Source of the DNA: Candidatus Magasanikiibacteriota bacterium
GTDB lineage: Bacteria > Patescibacteriota > Patescibacteriia > Magasanikbacterales > UBA922
Direction: 5' to 3'
NCBI GenBank assembly: GCA_023246555.1
Contig: JAHFIC010000004.1
Span: forward strand, 1 to 39,343
Length of the DNA stretch: 39,343 nt
Positions 8,578-16,305 of the stretch are shown piece after piece (the first letter of the stretch is position 1; every line of letters begins with the position of its first letter). Below the pieces are notes generated by a model, which ran no database searches, was not told where the DNA came from, and saw only the letters and a program-made list of their open reading frames with translations. A program made the position numbers and the translations under genes.

Positions 8578-9540
8578 AAGCGTTTCCAACTCCCCTAACG
8601 TATTTACGCGCACCAATTTTTCGCGCATAACTTTGAGGCCTTCCACTTCAAAACCAACTTTGTTCGTTTTGAAATACCATGAAAGATGCTTGCGAAATGA
8701 TACCATGCCGCGTTCGCCATACTGCGCAGAGTGTAATCGCGCATGCTCAAGAACAACCCGAACTCGCTCGTCGATAGATATTCTAGAATTTAGATTCTGT
8801 ATTCTAGATTCTGTCAAACGAAAAAACCACGGATTCCCCAACGCCCCGCGCGCGATTAAGACCCCGTCCGCACTGGTGATGTCCAACACTTCCCGCACCT
8901 GATGCGGCTCATGAATGTCCCCATTCGCCAAGATCGGCACGCGCGCGATTTTTTTTGCTTCTCTAATCCGCACCCAATCGCTTTTCCCGCTGTACCCTTG
9001 TGCTTTTGTCCGTCCATGAATAGTGATAAGCTCGGCGCCGGCATCTTCAATGACAGGAATAAACTTCCTGAATTCATCCGGGTCACTCCAGCCCAAACGA
9101 ATCTTCACCGACAGCGGCGTCTCGCCGATCGCGCGTTTCATTTCACGAATAATTGCTCCTGCGCGCTCCGGCTCCTTCATGAGAGCGCACCCATTAAAAT
9201 TGCTGATAATCTTATACACCGGACACCCCATGTTGATGTCGATACCTTCTGGACCCGCATGCTCCATCACAATTGCCGCGGCTTTTGCCATGGTCAATGG
9301 ATCCGCACCAAAAATCTGTTGCACAATCGGTCGTTCTGCTTCCACAAAATCCGTCATGCCAAGCGTTTTTTGGTTCTCTCGAATAAGCGCTTCACTCGAG
9401 ACCATTTCCCGAAACACAACATCGGCCCCACCAACTCGTCGGACAATCTGACAGAAAGCACTGTCGGTCATATCCGCCATCGGTGACAGCGCCAAAATTT
9501 TCTTGTTTTTTTGCAGAACCTCTTCAATCCACATACCCAT
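8557..9540 (-). CDS. dus: tRNA-dihydrouridine synthase
   Basis: FMN enzyme that reduces uridine to dihydrouridine in tRNA D or variable loops. The TIM barrel starts with LALSPMADMTDSAF and contains the catalytic-cysteine motif INMGCPVYKI and the FMN-binding motifs VKIRLGW, ITIHGRTK, ILANGDI and VLIARGALGNPWFF. A typical C-terminal helical domain follows. The start is taken as ATG 9540; ATG 9534 is an alternative, and a TTG at 9567 would add nine unlikely residues. After GALGNPWFF the protein carries a low-complexity stretch (LTESRIQNLNSRIS) made by five 7-bp DNA repeats. The gene is divergent from the B12 riboswitch operon. Confidence 0.94.
   Translation of the reverse strand: MGMWIEEVLQKNKKILALSPMADMTDSAFCQIVRRVGGADVVFREMVSSEALIRENQKTLGMTDFVEAERPIVQQIFGADPLTMAKAAAIVMEHAGPEGIDINMGCPVYKIISNFNGCALMKEPERAGAIIREMKRAIGETPLSVKIRLGWSDPDEFRKFIPVIEDAGAELITIHGRTKAQGYSGKSDWVRIREAKKIARVPILANGDIHEPHQVREVLDITSADGVLIARGALGNPWFFRLTESRIQNLNSRISIDERVRVVLEHARLHSAQYGERGMVSFRKHLSWYFKTNKVGFEVEGLKVMREKLVRVNTLGELETLLSDFLK
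8779..8813. repeat. five heptanucleotide repeats inside dus
   Basis: Five 7-bp units alternating between two forms (TATTCTA and GATTCTG types), kept in frame inside the dus coding region. They encode the low-complexity segment ESRIQNLNSRI, which is absent from typical Dus proteins at this place. Confidence 0.65.
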
Positions 9541-9575
9541 AAATTTTGCATTTTGAGTTATCCACAACTGTATAC

Positions 9576-9591
9576 TTTTTTAGCTAAAAAA
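9576..9591. promoter_or_regulatory. perfect 16-bp palindrome between dus and the B12 operon
   Basis: TTTTTTAGCTAAAAAA lies between the divergent dus and B12-operon promoters. A second AGCTAAAA half-site (9605-9612) falls in the -35/-10 spacer of the plus-strand promoter, in direct orientation 23 bp away. A weak dus promoter may overlap the palindrome (TATACA at 9574-9569, with TTGATT at 9595-9590 at a short 15-bp spacing). It could be an operator; this is inference only. Confidence 0.35.
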
Positions 9592-9598
9592 TCAACAT

Positions 9599-9627
9599 TT
9601 GACCAGCTAAAACGATGGTGCTATAGT
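9599..9627 (+). promoter_or_regulatory. sigma70 promoter of the B12 operon
   Basis: TTGACC (9599-9604), exactly 17-bp spacer, TATAGT (9622-9627). The expected transcript start near 9634 is about 10 nt before the first paired base of the riboswitch. Confidence 0.75.
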
Positions 9628-9643
9628 CCCTCTACAATTCAAC

Positions 9644-9756
9644 AACATATTTGTGGAAGTGAGGTGATCCGCCAAAGGCGGACAAGCATTCCTCTACTGT
9701 GCCGCAACGGTAAAGTCCCGATGGAATCGGGAACAAGTCCGGTCTTCAAATATGTT
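9644..9756 (+). promoter_or_regulatory. cobalamin (B12) riboswitch
   Basis: The closing stem P1 is perfect (AACATATTTG at 9644-9653 with CAAATATGTT at 9747-9756). The interior carries the B12-box type core: GAGGTG and CATTCCTC framing an extra TCCGCC/GGCGGA hairpin, then CTGTGCCGCAACGGTAA (from 9697), a hairpin TCCCGAT/ATCGGGA (9716-9732) and AAGTCCGGTC (9735-9744). This order and these words are those of known cobalamin riboswitches with the CCGCAACGG variant. At about 113 nt it is a compact form. Placed between a good promoter and a terminator-like hairpin, it should turn off the downstream genes when B12 is abundant. Confidence 0.88.
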
Positions 9757-9760
9757 TTAC

Positions 9761-9830
9761 GCCCGAGCAGGTAACGACGCGCTTTGCGTCTTTCTCCATC
9801 TCTACCTGTCCGGCTAGAGTTTTTTTATTT
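9761..9830 (+). terminator. terminator-like expression platform of the B12 riboswitch
   Basis: CAGGTA (9768-9773) pairs with TACCTG (9803-9808), extended by GCC and G against CGGC. An inner GACGC/GCGTC hairpin (9776-9790) lies within. The stem is followed by a run of T (9820-9830) that ends one base before the start codon at 9832. This suggests control by transcription termination rather than by hiding a ribosome binding site, since no Shine-Dalgarno is visible. Confidence 0.6.
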
Positions 9831-9831
9831 T

Positions 9832-10377
9832 ATGAAGGAATTTCATGCCAAACACAAGCACCATATTCGTCTGTGGATTCTTCTCGCCCTTCTAACCACG
9901 GTGAGCGGATATGTTGGGTACGGGCGATCATCGACGCCGAAACCAGAAGCCGGAAACCAAAAGTCGGAAATAACCCAGGGAAATGAATCGGTGGTTCAGA
10001 AAACACCAAACGATCAGGAAATTGTCTATACAAGCGTAGACAAACAGACGAAATTTGAGGAAACCACAGAAGCGGTATTTGTTCCGATTACTTTAGTGAT
10101 TGGTGAAGCCGAGTATATCGTACCCACCCCGCCGGACAGCACGGTTTACGCGCTCATGGAGACGGCACAAAGAAGCGGCGTCCTTCAATTTTCCAGTAAA
10201 AACTTCGGCGGCGACTTGGGCTATCTCATCGAAGAAATCAACGGCGTCAAAAATAGCGTCCGAGACAAAAAATATTGGATTTATTATATCAATGGGAAAA
10301 AAGCGGCGGTTGGAGTCTCAAACTACAAACCGCAAACGAACGACACCATCTCGTGGAAGTACGAGGACGAAGAGTGA
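9832..10377 (+). CDS. membrane-anchored DUF4430 protein, predicted cobalamin-binding surface protein
   Basis: A 181-aa protein with an N-terminal hydrophobic segment (residues 14-30, LWILLALLTTVSGYVGYG), a short low-complexity linker (PKPEAGNQKSEIT) encoded by heptanucleotide repeats, and a DUF4430 domain from about residue 85 to the end (TVYALMETAQRSG, DLGYLIEEINGV, KYWIYYINGKKAAVGVSNY, DTISWKYE). DUF4430 matches the beta domain of transcobalamin and intrinsic factor. It is the first gene behind the cobalamin riboswitch, so B12 capture at the cell surface is a strong inference. The domain has no cysteines. ATG 9832 is chosen because upstream in-frame codons lie in the terminator. Confidence 0.88.
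   Translation: MKEFHAKHKHHIRLWILLALLTTVSGYVGYGRSSTPKPEAGNQKSEITQGNESVVQKTPNDQEIVYTSVDKQTKFEETTEAVFVPITLVIGEAEYIVPTPPDSTVYALMETAQRSGVLQFSSKNFGGDLGYLIEEINGVKNSVRDKKYWIYYINGKKAAVGVSNYKPQTNDTISWKYEDEE
9939..9973. repeat. five heptanucleotide repeats in the first DUF4430 gene
   Basis: Five 7-bp units (GAAACCA and GAAGCCG forms alternating, then degenerate copies), in frame, that encode the linker KPEAGNQKSEI between the membrane anchor and the DUF4430 domain. Confidence 0.65.
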
Positions 10378-10379
10378 AA

Positions 10380-10403
10380 TTTACCAATTTACTAATTTTC
10401 AAA
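10380..10403. repeat. three 8-bp repeats between the DUF4430 genes
   Basis: Three degenerate 8-bp units (TTTACCAA, TTTACTAA, TTTTCAAA) fill most of the 34-bp gap between the two DUF4430 genes. Confidence 0.55.
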
Positions 10404-10411
10404 ACAAACTT

Positions 10412-13054
10412 ATGCATCTTCAGGTATATCGTCTTCTATTTATCCTCATTACCTTCCTCGGTGTCTGGAATGCCTCCCCTGCCCTGGCGGCTGATCCTGT
10501 GACTACCCACCTCACGATTCGACATGAAGATGTGATTGTTTTTGACGCCGATGTCTCCACCACAACAGAGGGAGCGACCACGGTTCTCGCAATGCTCCAG
10601 GCCGCGGATGAAGCAAGCGACGACTTTGCAATCACTGACCTGGCGTATTACGCCTCATTCAATGATTATCTCCTAAACTGTATTACATTCGGAAATCCAG
10701 AAACAAACGCCTGTTACAGTTGGAAATATGTGGTGAATGGCGAGTATCCGTTTCTTGGCATTGGCTCATACACGATTTCGGGCGGCGAATCGATTTACCT
10801 CTATTTCGGCGACCGCTATCGACTGGAGACGGAAGCTACAGAAGTGACACCGGATGATCCACTGATTGCCAGATTCTCTGAATACGATTTTGAAGCCAAC
10901 GCCTGGCTTCCCAAAGGTCAGAGTGAACTGCTTGCGACCGAGCCAATCTTACCTGATTATTCCAACTGGCCACCGGCGACCGTGCTCACAACCACAACCG
11001 ACAACGCCGGCGCCGCATCATTTCTTTTTTCCACAACCGGCACCTATTACATCACCATTCCAAATGACTACTGGCCGGGAGTAACCGTGGGGGTGATTGA
11101 CCCACCGGAAGAACCAGCGCCGTCTGTGCGACTCGTCGTGAGATATGGAGAGACATTTCTTTTTGATGAAGAAGTCGTTCTTCCGACCTCCACCGTAATT
11201 TCCTATACTGACTCGGCCACCGGCGCACCGGGAACGACCACCACGCTTCAGACATCCGTTTTGTCGCTCCTTCTCGCGACTGACGCGGCGACGAGTTCGT
11301 TATCGGTCACCCCGCCGGTGTACTACGAACAATTTGGCAGTTTTCTGGTGAATTGCATAAATGACGCGTGTTACAGTTGGAATTATGTCGTAGATGAACA
11401 ATATCCGCAGATTGGCCTGGACCAGTATCGCCTCCTCGGTGGAGAAACAATCTACGTTTATTTCAGCTCGCCGTGGCAGATCACAACGCCGTCCACAACC
11501 GTTGAAGTGGGAGAAGAAGTATCATTCGCCACTTGGCGGTATGAATACGACAATATTGAGGGATCCTGGACGCCTGACCCGAATACCAGTGTACAAATCT
11601 CTGTGCCAAATCCAGCGCCAACGGGATGGTGGGACGCGACAATTCCCGTAGCGACGATCACATCCAATGAGTCTGGTATTGCGACGACAACGTTTTCCGC
11701 GACTGGTACCTTTTCTGCAAGCATTACCTCGGCTGACTTTTCCAAGTGGAGCAGTCCGGTAACGGTGGAAGTGGTTGAGCCGGCCGTCCCACTACCGCCA
11801 GCGAACAATACTCAAAACTCGAACGGTGGTGGAACGAGTGCGCCGCCCGCATTTGACGTGCCGAGAGCCTTAATTTTCATCACCACTCAACAGAATTCAG
11901 ACGGATCGTTTGGCACACCTCTCTATACGGACTGGGCAGGAATCGCCCTTGGCGCCGTTCCCGGAACTTCTGCAGCCGAGGATCGGCTCCGCGCGTATCT
12001 TCTTACCAATCCAGACCCAGGGAGTCTGCTGACTGACATTGAACGCCGCGCTATGGCCCTTATGGCACTGGGTATTAACCCATACACAGGCACACAAACG
12101 AATTATATTGAACGCATTGTGGACAATTTCTCGAATGGTCAATTCGGTGATGTCGGTCTCTTCAACGACGACGTCTTTGCATTTTTTCCACTCATTCGCG
12201 CCGGTGTTTCTCCGAGCGATCCGCGCATCGCGAGCTCAACGGCATTTATTCTTTCTTTTCAGGAACCAAATGGCTCATGGGGAAGTGTTGATATGACTGG
12301 CGCGACGATCCAGGCCTTGGCGCTTGTTCCAGATATCCCCGGTGTTTCCGCTGCCACAGTCCGCGGAGTCGCCTACCTTGAGCAAACCGCAACCGATAAT
12401 GTGTTCTCTGCCGCGTGGAGCAATCAAGGCCTAGCGGCGGCCGGCAGGGCCGTAAATGATGCGCAACTTCTTTCGTTTCAAGAAGCTGATGGTGGCGTTA
12501 CAACAACTCCGCTTACTCCCAACAATCGTGTCTGGGGAACAAGTACCGTGATTCCGGCGGCATTGCATTTGCCATGGGGACAAATCTTGGCTGCTTTCAC
12601 GCCACCAATGCCAGCGGAAACTAATCAACAAGCGGGCGGTAACAACAGCCAGGCAAGTGGTGGTTTTGTGATTCCTCCGCAACCGGAAGAAGTCGCAACT
12701 ACGACCACCACCGGTTTGGAAGAACCGCAAACAGAAACCCCCCTTGCGCCGACAGATATTCAAGAAGGGTCGAATGATTCCACCAATGGAGAAACAGACC
12801 AAACACCGGTGGCATCTCAACCATCAGCCGATCCGACCGCGTCTGCCAATTCATACACGCCACCGCCGACATCCGAAGAAACGCCAGCTACAACGGCAGA
12901 TGAGATCACGGCAACACTCCCCGCTTCCGAAAAAACTGTTCTGTCGCAAAATCCGATTCAGGAAGCGGCCAGAGATGTGTTTGCCGGCTCGGCTAGTATG
13001 ACTGCTGGTCTCGGCCTATATCTCGCTTGGCGATTTCTTAAATTCATCGTATAG
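10412..13054 (+). CDS. transcobalamin-like surface protein: two DUF4430 domains plus alpha/alpha-toroid domain
   Basis: An 880-aa exported protein. The signal peptide ends PALA-A near residue 26. DUF4430 domain 1 is about 30-135 and domain 2 about 238-352. Each has a Cys pair in a repeated context (C90/C101 and C314/C320, with CYSWKYVV and CYSWNYVV) that probably forms a disulfide. Residues about 360-455 form Thr-rich beta linkers. At 480-725 lies a helical domain with prenyltransferase/squalene-cyclase-type repeats (QQNSDGSFG, FQEPNGSWG, FQEADGG), the fold of the transcobalamin alpha domain. A Thr/Pro-rich stalk (735-850) and one C-terminal membrane helix (855-880) follow. The start is ATG 10412; the frame is open further upstream, but only as the shadow of the preceding gene. 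With the riboswitch this supports a B12-binding role. Confidence 0.88.
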   Translation: MHLQVYRLLFILITFLGVWNASPALAADPVTTHLTIRHEDVIVFDADVSTTTEGATTVLAMLQAADEASDDFAITDLAYYASFNDYLLNCITFGNPETNACYSWKYVVNGEYPFLGIGSYTISGGESIYLYFGDRYRLETEATEVTPDDPLIARFSEYDFEANAWLPKGQSELLATEPILPDYSNWPPATVLTTTTDNAGAASFLFSTTGTYYITIPNDYWPGVTVGVIDPPEEPAPSVRLVVRYGETFLFDEEVVLPTSTVISYTDSATGAPGTTTTLQTSVLSLLLATDAATSSLSVTPPVYYEQFGSFLVNCINDACYSWNYVVDEQYPQIGLDQYRLLGGETIYVYFSSPWQITTPSTTVEVGEEVSFATWRYEYDNIEGSWTPDPNTSVQISVPNPAPTGWWDATIPVATITSNESGIATTTFSATGTFSASITSADFSKWSSPVTVEVVEPAVPLPPANNTQNSNGGGTSAPPAFDVPRALIFITTQQNSDGSFGTPLYTDWAGIALGAVPGTSAAEDRLRAYLLTNPDPGSLLTDIERRAMALMALGINPYTGTQTNYIERIVDNFSNGQFGDVGLFNDDVFAFFPLIRAGVSPSDPRIASSTAFILSFQEPNGSWGSVDMTGATIQALALVPDIPGVSAATVRGVAYLEQTATDNVFSAAWSNQGLAAAGRAVNDAQLLSFQEADGGVTTTPLTPNNRVWGTSTVIPAALHLPWGQILAAFTPPMPAETNQQAGGNNSQASGGFVIPPQPEEVATTTTTGLEEPQTETPLAPTDIQEGSNDSTNGETDQTPVASQPSADPTASANSYTPPPTSEETPATTADEITATLPASEKTVLSQNPIQEAARDVFAGSASMTAGLGLYLAWRFLKFIV

Positions 13055-13077
13055 TTTCACTATCTCCATCTATTAAT

Positions 13078-13611
13078 ATGCAAAAAAAACTTGACTACAT
13101 CCTCGTGTTCTTCCTCATCGCCCTGGGCGCAACCGCGCGGCTTTTTCCGCATCCGGCAAATGTCGCGCCCATCGGCGCGATCGCCCTCTTCGCCGGACTG
13201 TATCTGCCCCGCCGCCTGTCGCTTATCGTTCCCCTTTTTGCAATGTTTTTGAGCGATCTTGTCATCGGCTTTTACAGTCTGCCAATTATGACGGCGGTTT
13301 ACGGAAGTTTCCTTGTCTCGATCGCCATTGCGCGCATCATGAAAAGAAAAAAAACTATTCCGTTTCTCATCGGTGGTACGACGCTTGGCGCGATTGTCTT
13401 TTTCCTTTTGACCAATGCCGCGGTCTGGGCTTTTGGAACAATGTATTCGCACAGCCTTTCAGGCCTTGCGCACAGCTACAGTAGGGCTATTCCGTTCTTT
13501 CGAAACAGTCTCGTGGGAGATCTCTTTTTTGTCGGTCTTCTTATTGGTGGGTATGAACTCCTAGCCAAACTTCATCGGCGGCGGTTCGTTCACCTCTTCG
13601 AGCGAACCTGA
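13078..13611 (+). CDS. predicted ECF-transporter S component (DUF6580-like), probable B12 uptake
   Basis: A 177-aa membrane protein with five to six hydrophobic segments. It shows the pattern of this family: ARLFPHPANVAPIGAIALF, PLFAMFLSDLVIGFY, TNAAVWAFGTMY and AIPFFRNSLVGDL. It starts 23 bp after the transcobalamin-like gene, so it is the third gene of the riboswitch operon. S components bind the vitamin inside the membrane and use a shared EcfA-EcfA'-EcfT energising module; none of these is in the window. Its last 51 bp overlap the convergent 463-aa gene tail to tail. Cobalamin specificity is inferred from the operon. Confidence 0.8.
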   Translation: MQKKLDYILVFFLIALGATARLFPHPANVAPIGAIALFAGLYLPRRLSLIVPLFAMFLSDLVIGFYSLPIMTAVYGSFLVSIAIARIMKRKKTIPFLIGGTTLGAIVFFLLTNAAVWAFGTMYSHSLSGLAHSYSRAIPFFRNSLVGDLFFVGLLIGGYELLAKLHRRRFVHLFERT

Positions 13612-14952
13612 AATTGGAGCCACCACCCGTTCGATCGGCAGTGTTGCCGGCGGTTCGGCGCGCTTGCCCTCAATTTTCTGCAGGGATGGGGTCTTGATGT
13701 GCGACATGGGAAAATGCCAGATCGTGGCCAATTCTTCAATATTCAAAATAAATGGATTCGCACCCACCTTCATTTTGCGCTTTTTGTAGGCATTCATGAG
13801 GAGCCGTTTACGATAATTCGCGCGCCACACAGCGCCGACATACGACGTGTGCACCCCATACGTTGGCGCCAAAGAATTCGCTGATGGGATATTGAATTGA
13901 TTGATCGCGCCAATGAGCGCCGATACCGCCCGCTGAACTTTAAACACTTCCTTTCGCGCAATATACACGCCGCGCATTTTTGTTTTGAACCCAATCTTTG
14001 AAATTTTTTCTTCGATCCCTTCAACAAGTTTGCTTTCCCCAGGTGTTAAATATTGTATCTTATTGGGCGGACCGCTGTCATCATTGGATTCCGCGTGGGC
14101 ATCTTCCTCACCGCCAAAAATCTGCTGCCCGGCGAATTCCAACACCTTGATTGGTGCGTTAGCCAGCGCTTGGAGTATCTGCGATCCACCATGATGCCCA
14201 TGGCCCGTATCGCCAACAAGTTCTTTCACTTTGGCAATACCCTTCTCCTTCCAGTCATTGCCTGTCGGCTGAACAAGAATTTGGAACCAAAGTTGTTCGC
14301 CGGGGCCAATGCGCGTAAAACTTTCCAAAAATGCCGCCATCGGATCTTTCAATTGCGTATCTTTTGAAATGGTATGTTCAAAGTCCTGATAGGTGCGAAG
14401 CGGGTAGGTGTCGGATTCTGTAAGGGTAAAGTCAGCGCCCCACATGTTGTGCGTTTCATTCGGAAACTGGGTTGGAACACTCGTCACATAATCATCAACT
14501 TCTGTAATTTCCACCTCCGGATATTGAGCGTACACCGCCGCTTCGACCAGATCGCGAAATGTTTCTTCGGTGCGAATAAGAAACTGAATATATCCTTCGA
14601 TGCTGATAATTTCAAAGCTAAAATGCGGTTGTTTATACCCGTGCCAAAACTTTTTTGCGATGTCCTCATGCTCATGCGCTCCTGCCAAGTGCGCAAAAAT
14701 TTGTTCTACGGCTTTTGGTGTCTGCACATTAAGGAGCGGAATATCGACTGCCAGGACTACCCATTTCCAATGGGCGGTATATCGCGATTCTTTCCATTCC
14801 ACCCACATCGCAAGGCCGGCAAAAAAAAGGAGATGGAATAAAATAAGCCAACCACCCATGGCAGTAATTTGAGAAATGATCTCCCACGTCGACTGTTCAG
14901 AAAAAAAACGATTGATTTGATCGACGTCAATGTAGAGCGGCCCAAATTGCAT
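13561..14952 (-). CDS. membrane-anchored DUF8128-type protein (CPR type IV secretion/conjugation-associated)
   Basis: A 463-aa protein with one hydrophobic segment near residues 30-50 (GGWLILFHLLFFAGLAMW), then a large cytoplasmic part. The segments VDIPLLNVQTPKAVEQIFAHLAGAHE, FSFEIISIEGYIQFLIRT and RDLVEAAVYAQYPEVEITEV match a protein type I know from Patescibacteria, where it occurs with or fused to VirD4/TraG-like ATPases. No such ATPase is in the window, so the role here is open. The 59-aa two-helix protein lies just upstream on the same strand. Its 3' end overlaps the S-component gene by 51 bp. Confidence 0.65.
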   Translation of the reverse strand: MQFGPLYIDVDQINRFFSEQSTWEIISQITAMGGWLILFHLLFFAGLAMWVEWKESRYTAHWKWVVLAVDIPLLNVQTPKAVEQIFAHLAGAHEHEDIAKKFWHGYKQPHFSFEIISIEGYIQFLIRTEETFRDLVEAAVYAQYPEVEITEVDDYVTSVPTQFPNETHNMWGADFTLTESDTYPLRTYQDFEHTISKDTQLKDPMAAFLESFTRIGPGEQLWFQILVQPTGNDWKEKGIAKVKELVGDTGHGHHGGSQILQALANAPIKVLEFAGQQIFGGEEDAHAESNDDSGPPNKIQYLTPGESKLVEGIEEKISKIGFKTKMRGVYIARKEVFKVQRAVSALIGAINQFNIPSANSLAPTYGVHTSYVGAVWRANYRKRLLMNAYKKRKMKVGANPFILNIEELATIWHFPMSHIKTPSLQKIEGKRAEPPATLPIERVVAPISGSLEEVNEPPPMKFG

Positions 14953-15019
14953 AGCTACTAAAGCTTCAAAGCTACTAAAGCTTCAGAAGCTGGGGAAGCT
15001 CCGAAAGCTTTGGAAGCTT
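14953..15019. repeat. ~9-bp AAGCT repeat array, left flank
   Basis: Eight copies of AGCT spaced 8 to 9 bp apart, most as AAGCTTNNN or AAGCTNNNG, fill the gap between the 463-aa gene and the 59-aa gene. The first two pairs form a direct repeat of AGCTACTAAAGCTTCA. The AAGCTT palindromes can pair in many ways, so a cruciform or RNA hairpin is possible. Confidence 0.7.
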
Positions 15020-15199
15020 TCAATGATGCCCTCCGCCGCCGGCGGTAACCAAACCATAGATAACAAAATAGACACCGATCACGGAGATCCCTGCCCACCA
15101 CCATTCGTGAATGCCAGCAACATAGCCCGAAAAATAAACCAGTCCGGCAATGAGCGTACCGACAAACGCCACGAAATGTCGTATAAAATTTTCTGTCAT
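15020..15199 (-). CDS. small two-helix membrane protein
   Basis: A 59-aa protein from ATG 15199 to TGA 15020 with two hydrophobic helices (VAFVGTLIAGLVYFSGYVAG and AGISVIGVYFVIYGLVTAG), joined by the turn IHEWWW and ending GGGGHH. It is upstream of the DUF8128-type gene on the same strand and is probably its partner. It is bordered on both sides by AAGCT repeat arrays. No Shine-Dalgarno is seen; an extended -10 promoter lies at 15250-15258. Confidence 0.75.
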   Translation of the reverse strand: MTENFIRHFVAFVGTLIAGLVYFSGYVAGIHEWWWAGISVIGVYFVIYGLVTAGGGGHH

Positions 15200-15204
15200 A
15201 CTAT

Positions 15205-15308
15205 AGCTACTTTAGCTTCAAAAGCTGCTGAAGCTTCAAAGGCTTTTGTATTGTACCACAAAAAAACTTCGGAAGCTAATAAAGGCTTCGGAAGCTTTGG
15301 AAGCTAAG
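15205..15308. repeat. ~9-bp AAGCT repeat array, right flank
   Basis: A second array of AGCT/GGCT words at about 9-bp spacing (15205-15246 and 15269-15308), split by a short unique segment that carries a promoter. Its end overlaps the stop codon of secF. It has the same word family as the array on the other side of the 59-aa gene. Confidence 0.7.
15250..15258 (-). promoter_or_regulatory. extended -10 promoter for the 59-aa gene
   Basis: On the minus strand TGG then TACAAT (15255-15250), a TGn extended -10 element in the only non-repeated part of the array. No convincing -35 box is present, which is common with this promoter type. Confidence 0.45.
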
Positions 15309-16296
15309 CAGTAGCGAGCCGTTTCTGCCGCCATTCCTCCCATGCGACGAGGATAGCGCTCGCGACAAACACCGATGAATAGGTACCGAACCCGATGCCA
15401 ATAATAAGAGCCAGTGCGAAATAATGTATGGAAAGACCTCCAAAAATATACAGGGCGACGAGAACCAGGAGAATAGTCAAGGAAGTGTTAATGGAACGCG
15501 CTAGTGTCTCTTGCACTGCTCGCGAGACCACAGCGCCGAAGGCCTGCCCGCGATAGCGAATCAGGTTCTCGCGAATGCGATCAAAAACGACAATCGTATC
15601 ATTCACCGAGTAGCCAAGAATTGTCATGAGTGCTACCACAAACGGCACGTCTACTTCTACACCACGGTATTTCCCCAGAAACGCGAAGACACCGGCAGTA
15701 ATGACGACATCGTGTATCAAGGCAATAATCGTCGAAAGACCGTATTTCCAGGACGCGACTGGCTTTGAAACCCGCCGAAAGGCATATGCGACAAATAAGA
15801 GAATCGCGACATTGACTGCCAAAAGCATAACAAACGATCGACTCCGAAGTTGGGAGCTAATAGACGGCCCGATGGTTTCGATACGTTCTTCAAGAATATC
15901 CGGCAATGCTTTTGCTCCGAATGCCGCCCCAGTAAGCTCTTCCCCACCTTCGGTGACGATCGTGACCGGAGCGCTCGCTTCTTTTCCAAACACCGTACGG
16001 ATCGTTCCAAGAATCTGTTGATGCTCTGCTTCGGAAATAAATCGCATCTTCAGAATCATGTTTTTTTCTTTTGTGGGCTGAATAACCATCACCCCGAGAT
16101 TGAGCGGCCGCAGGGCATCTTCCATTGCGGTTGTTTCTGGTCGCTCTCCGGCAAACGAAATTTCGAGCAGTGAGCCGCCAGTAAAATCAAGCCCTGGTTT
16201 TAGACCGTACGCGATGAGAGCAACCACTGCCACAAGAAAAACAGTACCTGAAAAAAGAAACGTGAATTTTTTATACTGAATCAAATCAATCATCAT
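15304..16296 (-). CDS. secF: protein translocase subunit SecF
   Basis: A 330-aa membrane protein that, with SecD, uses the proton gradient to help complete Sec-dependent export. An N-terminal membrane helix is followed by GLDFTGGSLLEI, the short periplasmic-type P1 domain and five further membrane helices with the conserved LGYSVNDTIVVFDRIREN. It starts 9 bp after secD, with two adjacent ATG codons (16296 and 16293), and is in the same operon. The stop codon lies in the AAGCT repeat array. Confidence 0.95.
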   Translation of the reverse strand: MMIDLIQYKKFTFLFSGTVFLVAVVALIAYGLKPGLDFTGGSLLEISFAGERPETTAMEDALRPLNLGVMVIQPTKEKNMILKMRFISEAEHQQILGTIRTVFGKEASAPVTIVTEGGEELTGAAFGAKALPDILEERIETIGPSISSQLRSRSFVMLLAVNVAILLFVAYAFRRVSKPVASWKYGLSTIIALIHDVVITAGVFAFLGKYRGVEVDVPFVVALMTILGYSVNDTIVVFDRIRENLIRYRGQAFGAVVSRAVQETLARSINTSLTILLVLVALYIFGGLSIHYFALALIIGIGFGTYSSVFVASAILVAWEEWRQKRLATA

Positions 16297-16305
16297 AGAG
16301 AGATA

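Noticed and set aside
10100..10411. N-terminal extension of the transcobalamin-like gene
   Set aside because: The extra 104 codons are the out-of-frame reading of the first DUF4430 gene; a clear signal peptide begins at ATG 10412.
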